A stretch of 17,135 nt of DNA from an uncultured Fidelibacterota bacterium (lineage in GTDB: Bacteria > Marinisomatota > Marinisomatia > Marinisomatales > UBA1611), in NCBI GenBank assembly GCA_913041325.1, contig CAJWHU010000015.1, positions 1 through 17,135 of the forward strand, given 5' to 3'. How positions within the stretch are numbered: the stretch's first letter is position 1; each line of letters starts with the position of its first letter. A program made the position numbers and the translations under genes. Below the pieces are notes generated by a model. That model had not been told where the DNA came from. It saw nothing but the letters and a program-made list of their open reading frames with translations, and searched no databases. This document shows positions 14,562-17,135 of the stretch, piece by piece.

Positions 14562-15084
14562 TAATATACCCCGATCCAAAATCGTTTATGATTACGTTTT
14601 CATTATTGAAATCTCTGAGGATTGTGTTGGGACCAAATAATAACTCAGATTCTCCTTTGGAAATTGTTGAAAAATATATTGTAGCAAGCGATAATGTCCC
14701 ACCATTGCTCTGATAGGTTTGCATATCTGGAAGATAATATATAAATATATCCAAAATCCCCTGCTCATCAACAGTCACCTCTATTGGTTCATTATTTCCA
14801 GTAAAAAATGGTCCAGGGACAACTGAATCGACGCTTACACTACCCCAGTCATATCTAACGTCCAAATGCGCCGCAGCTGCTGGTAATAATTCTAGTCCAT
14901 ATAATTCAACCGATATCGGACTCCCTAAATCTGCACTGATCTCAAATGGATGAAAAAAAAGAGCCGGAGGGTCTAGATCCATATTCTCAGGATCGAACGG
15001 ATTATTTAGATCATACTTAGCATCATCACATGATAGTAGGTTCAAGGTCATAACGACGGTAAGAACCATCGCAAAGATCCGCAT
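14551..15084 (-). CDS. Lipoprotein with a cohesin-like domain
   Basis: 177 residues from the ATG at 15082-15084. The N-terminus MRIFAMVLTVVMTLNLLSC has a lipobox LLSC with Cys19, and the mature protein begins CDDAKYDLNNPFDPEN. Two Asp after the Cys would suit a surface lipoprotein export signal as described in Bacteroidota. From about residue 41 the pattern is cohesin-like: PISVELYGLELLPAAAAHLD, VRYDWGSVSVDSVVPGPFF, GGTLSLATIYFSTISKGESE, LRDFNNENVI and a closing GYINV. The fold call is by pattern only. A longer frame up to 15171 exists but would overlap the upstream gene and bury the signal peptide. It starts 4 bases after the upstream stop and overlaps the giant T9SS gene by 11 bases, whose dockerin-like block is a natural candidate partner. 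Confidence 0.75.
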   Translation of the reverse strand: MRIFAMVLTVVMTLNLLSCDDAKYDLNNPFDPENMDLDPPALFFHPFEISADLGSPISVELYGLELLPAAAAHLDVRYDWGSVSVDSVVPGPFFTGNNEPIEVTVDEQGILDIFIYYLPDMQTYQSNGGTLSLATIYFSTISKGESELLFGPNTILRDFNNENVIINDFGSGYINVQ

Positions 15085-15088
15085 AAAT

Positions 15089-16126
15089 CTAGAAATTGAT
15101 ATTAAACTGAACCTGATTAACATCCGGATTGTATTCAAGATCAAAGAAATATTCTCCATCGAAAAAATCATCGCTAGGGGCTACGAGGTATGCATGTAAC
15201 ATATTTACTAACCAGATGGATGCAGCCACTCCTCTTATACTTCTCATGAAAGAATTGTATCTCCTAGTATCTGATGCATATTGTATTACTTTAGGCCGAA
15301 GCTCTAAAAGAGTGTGCGGGTCTGATCCTTCTTGATATGATTTATAGTTTTTTTCAAAACCACCCCATGCATCATTATATTGATAATATGCTATGATTGC
15401 TGCCAGCCCTAAAGTTGCTTCTGTGCCCATAAAACCATAACCGGGATATTTTCTATTTACCCAAATCTGACCACTCCCTGGCAAAGCTGTGGACATCATG
15501 AGTGCTTTTATTTTTGTTGGTATCGGAGGAAGCTTGAGCCAGCTATTTCTTCGCTTGATATTTTCAGCCACAGCAACTCCAGCTGTATCTGATCCAACAG
15601 ACAAGGTGTCAGGTACTGGGAGGCCGCTTACATTATAGGCCATTTTTTTCATTTCCAACAATAGACTATCCGTAATACCGCTACTATTCATTGCAAATTC
15701 ATTAACCATTGTTTCCATATCAACTGAAAAAAGTCTGCCATTTATCGAGAATTCATTTTTATCCTTCTTCTGTATATTACCCGCTATTACGTAGTTAACA
15801 TTTAATCTTCTTCCTAGATCAATAGCGCATTCCTCGCTCCAACAGGCCCAGTAATCTTTAGTCCTTGGATAAAAAATACTAATCTCATTAGTCAAGCCTC
15901 TGTCCTGCACTTGAAAAATATTCAACTCACGTATTGACTGTCTTAATTCTTCCGTTAGGTGCTCGGTTAACGGTTCAGATATAGCCCACCCTTCAAAACG
16001 TAAAACAGCTAGTTGATTTCCTGTTTTAATAGAAAAGGACCTTGTAGACTCAGCACCATGACAGAGGCAGACAAGATGAAGTATGATTATTCCCCGGATC
16101 AATAACATCATTATTTGCAAAAGCAT
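15089..16126 (-). CDS. CsgG/TolB-like N-terminal domain fused to DUF5683-type membrane domain
   Basis: 345 residues. After a signal or anchor (1-24) comes LAVLRFEGWAISEPLTEHLT with ...EELRQSIRELNIFQVQDR, then CWSEECAIDLGRRLNVNYVI, AGNIQKKDKNEFSINGRLFSVDMETM. This is the alpha/beta layout of CsgG-, TolB- and FlgO-like periplasmic domains (about 38-145). After a linker, residues 205-320 hold ALMMSTALPGSGQIWVNRKYPGYGF with hydrophobic helices and a soluble loop containing NYKSYQEGSD, as in DUF5683-type proteins. The role is unknown; neighbours point to outer-membrane biogenesis or surface protein assembly. It is followed after 4 bases by the cohesin-like lipoprotein gene, so the two are almost certainly co-transcribed. 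Several in-frame ATG codons at the N-terminus leave the exact start open. Confidence 0.8.
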   Translation of the reverse strand: MLLQIMMLLIRGIIILHLVCLCHGAESTRSFSIKTGNQLAVLRFEGWAISEPLTEHLTEELRQSIRELNIFQVQDRGLTNEISIFYPRTKDYWACWSEECAIDLGRRLNVNYVIAGNIQKKDKNEFSINGRLFSVDMETMVNEFAMNSSGITDSLLLEMKKMAYNVSGLPVPDTLSVGSDTAGVAVAENIKRRNSWLKLPPIPTKIKALMMSTALPGSGQIWVNRKYPGYGFMGTEATLGLAAIIAYYQYNDAWGGFEKNYKSYQEGSDPHTLLELRPKVIQYASDTRRYNSFMRSIRGVAASIWLVNMLHAYLVAPSDDFFDGEYFFDLEYNPDVNQVQFNINF

Positions 16127-16199
16127 TTTTTTGCTTTTCGTTTAAACTTACACCACAAGAATCATATATTCAAAGAAAGAGATCAAAAATTATATGGCT

Positions 16200-16700
16200 C
16201 TAGAATTGCTTCATGGGGTTATCTGTATACCATTGCTCTAAATAATGTGATACAAGTGAGTTGATACCCCTCTCAATATCCTTATATAGATTTTGCGAGG
16301 AAGTTTGTCCCATTATTTCTTTTGAAAAGACTTTACTTGTCATCAGCTTCTTTGTCATCAAGGTGTCTGCCATTGAACCATAATAATCTGTCTCTGATAC
16401 ACTGTAATTATAAATGCTAAATAAAGCTTGAAAAGAGGAAACTTGATCAACCCTTGAGTCAATTACATTTATATCTATAACCATCTTTGGCATTTGATTT
16501 TCGTTAAAGCGAATGTTATGCTCCAGGAGCCTCAGCTCAATATAGCTTGATAAACGTTTTTCCCAAACGCTATCATCAATTCCTTTGACATTCAAGATAA
16601 AGGTAACATCATTCAAGTGTTTTAGATTCCCATCATACCAGGTTGACTGCGAAAATAAGGAAGATATAATAAATAGGGAGTAACTGTAACTATTAAACAT
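16200..16700 (-). CDS. Hypothetical secreted protein
   Basis: 166 residues, not recognised. A short hydrophobic N-terminus (about 5-17, SYSLFIISSLFSQ) looks like a signal peptide. The body has an alternating beta/alpha pattern (VTFILNVKGI, WEKRLSSYIELRLLEHNI, PKMVIDINVIDS, then FQALFSIYNYSV) reminiscent of small periplasmic CsgG/FlgO-type or DUF4136-like domains, but this is only a resemblance. It precedes the CsgG-like gene by 73 bases and may be the first gene of that operon. ATG start behind AGTTTAAAA with no Shine-Dalgarno. Confidence 0.7.
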   Translation of the reverse strand: MFNSYSYSLFIISSLFSQSTWYDGNLKHLNDVTFILNVKGIDDSVWEKRLSSYIELRLLEHNIRFNENQMPKMVIDINVIDSRVDQVSSFQALFSIYNYSVSETDYYGSMADTLMTKKLMTSKVFSKEIMGQTSSQNLYKDIERGINSLVSHYLEQWYTDNPMKQF

Positions 16701-17001
16701 TTTTAAACTTTGGAGAAGCGGTTTATACTTTTAATTAAAGGAAAACCCAGACCATAAAATTTTTTTAAGACCACATCTAACTCCGTGTAATTGTTATAAG
16801 TCTAATATTACTAACAAAATTTTATTTTCAATATACATTACTATTCGCTACCAAAATTCAGCTAGTCAAACACCGAACTTCATCGCACTTGAAGGGCTTA
16901 TATAAGTGATGATGTTTTTTAACAAGTTATAAATGTTATTGCGATGACTAAGGGTGTAAAAATACAATATTAAACTAGTAATAATTTTATTAAGTAGATG
17001 A
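16701..17001. other. Intergenic stretch with possible nested inverted repeats
   Basis: No gene-like frame is visible. Upstream of the 16700 gene, the minus strand has TTGAAA followed 15 bases later by TAATAT, a weak promoter candidate. At 16870-16957 three short inverted pairs are nested: ACACC/GGTGT, CATCGC/GCGATG and ACTTG/CAAGT. They could form a long imperfect hairpin in an RNA from either strand. I see no T-tract terminator after the gene that ends at 17002. Confidence 0.3.
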
Positions 17002-17135
17002 TTATGCTCCCATATCTATACCAACATACACATGTCCATCTTCTACTTTAGTCATAAAAGTTTCTACAGGGGTGGGGGGCATTTCCATCATTTTTTTTGC
17101 ATCCGCATCAAATTTAGAAAATAACCACATCATAA
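17002..17135 (-). CDS. C-terminal end of an unidentified protein (5' end outside window)
   Basis: The minus strand is open from the window edge for 43 complete codons and stops with TAA at 17002-17004. The visible part includes MMWLFSKFDADAKKMMEMPP, then TPVETFMTKVEDGHVYVGID and MGA. The pattern P-x-P-V-E-T-F-x-x-K-V-E-D-G-x-V-Y-V looks like the final strand pair of Rieske-type or related electron-transfer subunits, but this is a weak impression. The ATGs at 17131 and 17128 could also be a true start of a 42-43-residue protein; the edge prevents a decision. Confidence 0.5.
   Translation of the reverse strand, partial: MMWLFSKFDADAKKMMEMPPTPVETFMTKVEDGHVYVGIDMGA

Noticed and set aside
14562..14579. 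TTG start for the giant protein six codons upstream of the ATG
   Set aside because: It adds polar residues (MDRGIL) before a good signal peptide and increases the overlap with the lipoprotein gene to 29 bases.
15085..15171. Longer N-terminus of the lipoprotein
   Set aside because: It would overlap the CsgG-like gene by about 80 bases and place 29 residues before the lipobox signal peptide.
1..17135. tRNA, rRNA, CRISPR array, transposase or prophage
   Set aside because: I saw no regularly spaced direct repeats, terminal inverted repeats, tRNA-like cloverleaf or transposase/integrase motifs.

Overview
The window comes from an AT-rich (roughly 35-38% GC by eye) free-living bacterium that uses type IX secretion. 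The best lineage clue is the 1643-residue secreted protein. It ends in a type A T9SS sorting domain (PNPFNPTTT...G.Y.....A.G.PTGMYF) and carries a dockerin-like EF-hand block. A CsgG-like/DUF5683 protein and a lipoprotein with an 'NPFDPEN' segment after the lipobox lie nearby. I associate this mix with Candidatus Marinimicrobia (SAR406) or relatives in the Bacteroidota/FCB group; that is inference from protein style, not a search result. Many starts lack a Shine-Dalgarno sequence, but two very clear ones exist (before gapA and before the 117-aa repeat protein).

Layout. Bases 3-575 (+) are the 3' end of an acetoacetyl-CoA synthetase gene. Everything else reads on the minus strand. It converges on that gene with a 4-base overlap. 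In the order of minus-strand transcription, from the right edge: (1) the last 43 codons of an unknown gene (17002-17135), then 301 bases without a gene; (2) an envelope/secretion block: a secreted 166-aa unknown, a CsgG-like + DUF5683 protein, a cohesin-like lipoprotein and the giant LamG/C-type-lectin/dockerin T9SS protein, the last three almost touching or overlapping; (3) a run of close-packed genes: unknown 265-aa protein, YwaF/TIGR02206-like membrane protein, class V aminotransferase fold enzyme, unknown 207-aa membrane protein, nucleoside phosphorylase-fold protein, and an SPL-like radical SAM protein overlapping it; (4) an uncharacterised envelope cassette: 33-aa membrane peptide, M14-like zinc peptidase/deacylase, 91-aa two-helix membrane protein, 117-aa secreted protein with 23-residue repeats, and a 26-aa membrane peptide; (5) a two-gene GAPDH operon behind a plausible promoter.

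How the genes may work together. The cohesin-like lipoprotein and the dockerin-like giant protein are adjacent and overlap by 11 bases, so they may form a surface anchor-and-adhesin pair. The radical SAM protein and the nucleoside phosphorylase-fold protein also overlap. A nucleosidase that removes 5'-deoxyadenosine would fit a radical SAM partner. The first gene of the GAPDH operon encodes a paralogue that has lost the catalytic cysteine and substrate-binding residues; the second is a complete NAD-type GAPDH.

Most worth a second look: the apparently dead GAPDH paralogue, the SPL-like enzyme lacking the usual hydrogen-donor cysteine paired with a nucleosidase, the lectin domain inserted inside a repeat of the giant protein, the cohesin/dockerin neighbours, and two tiny membrane-peptide genes.
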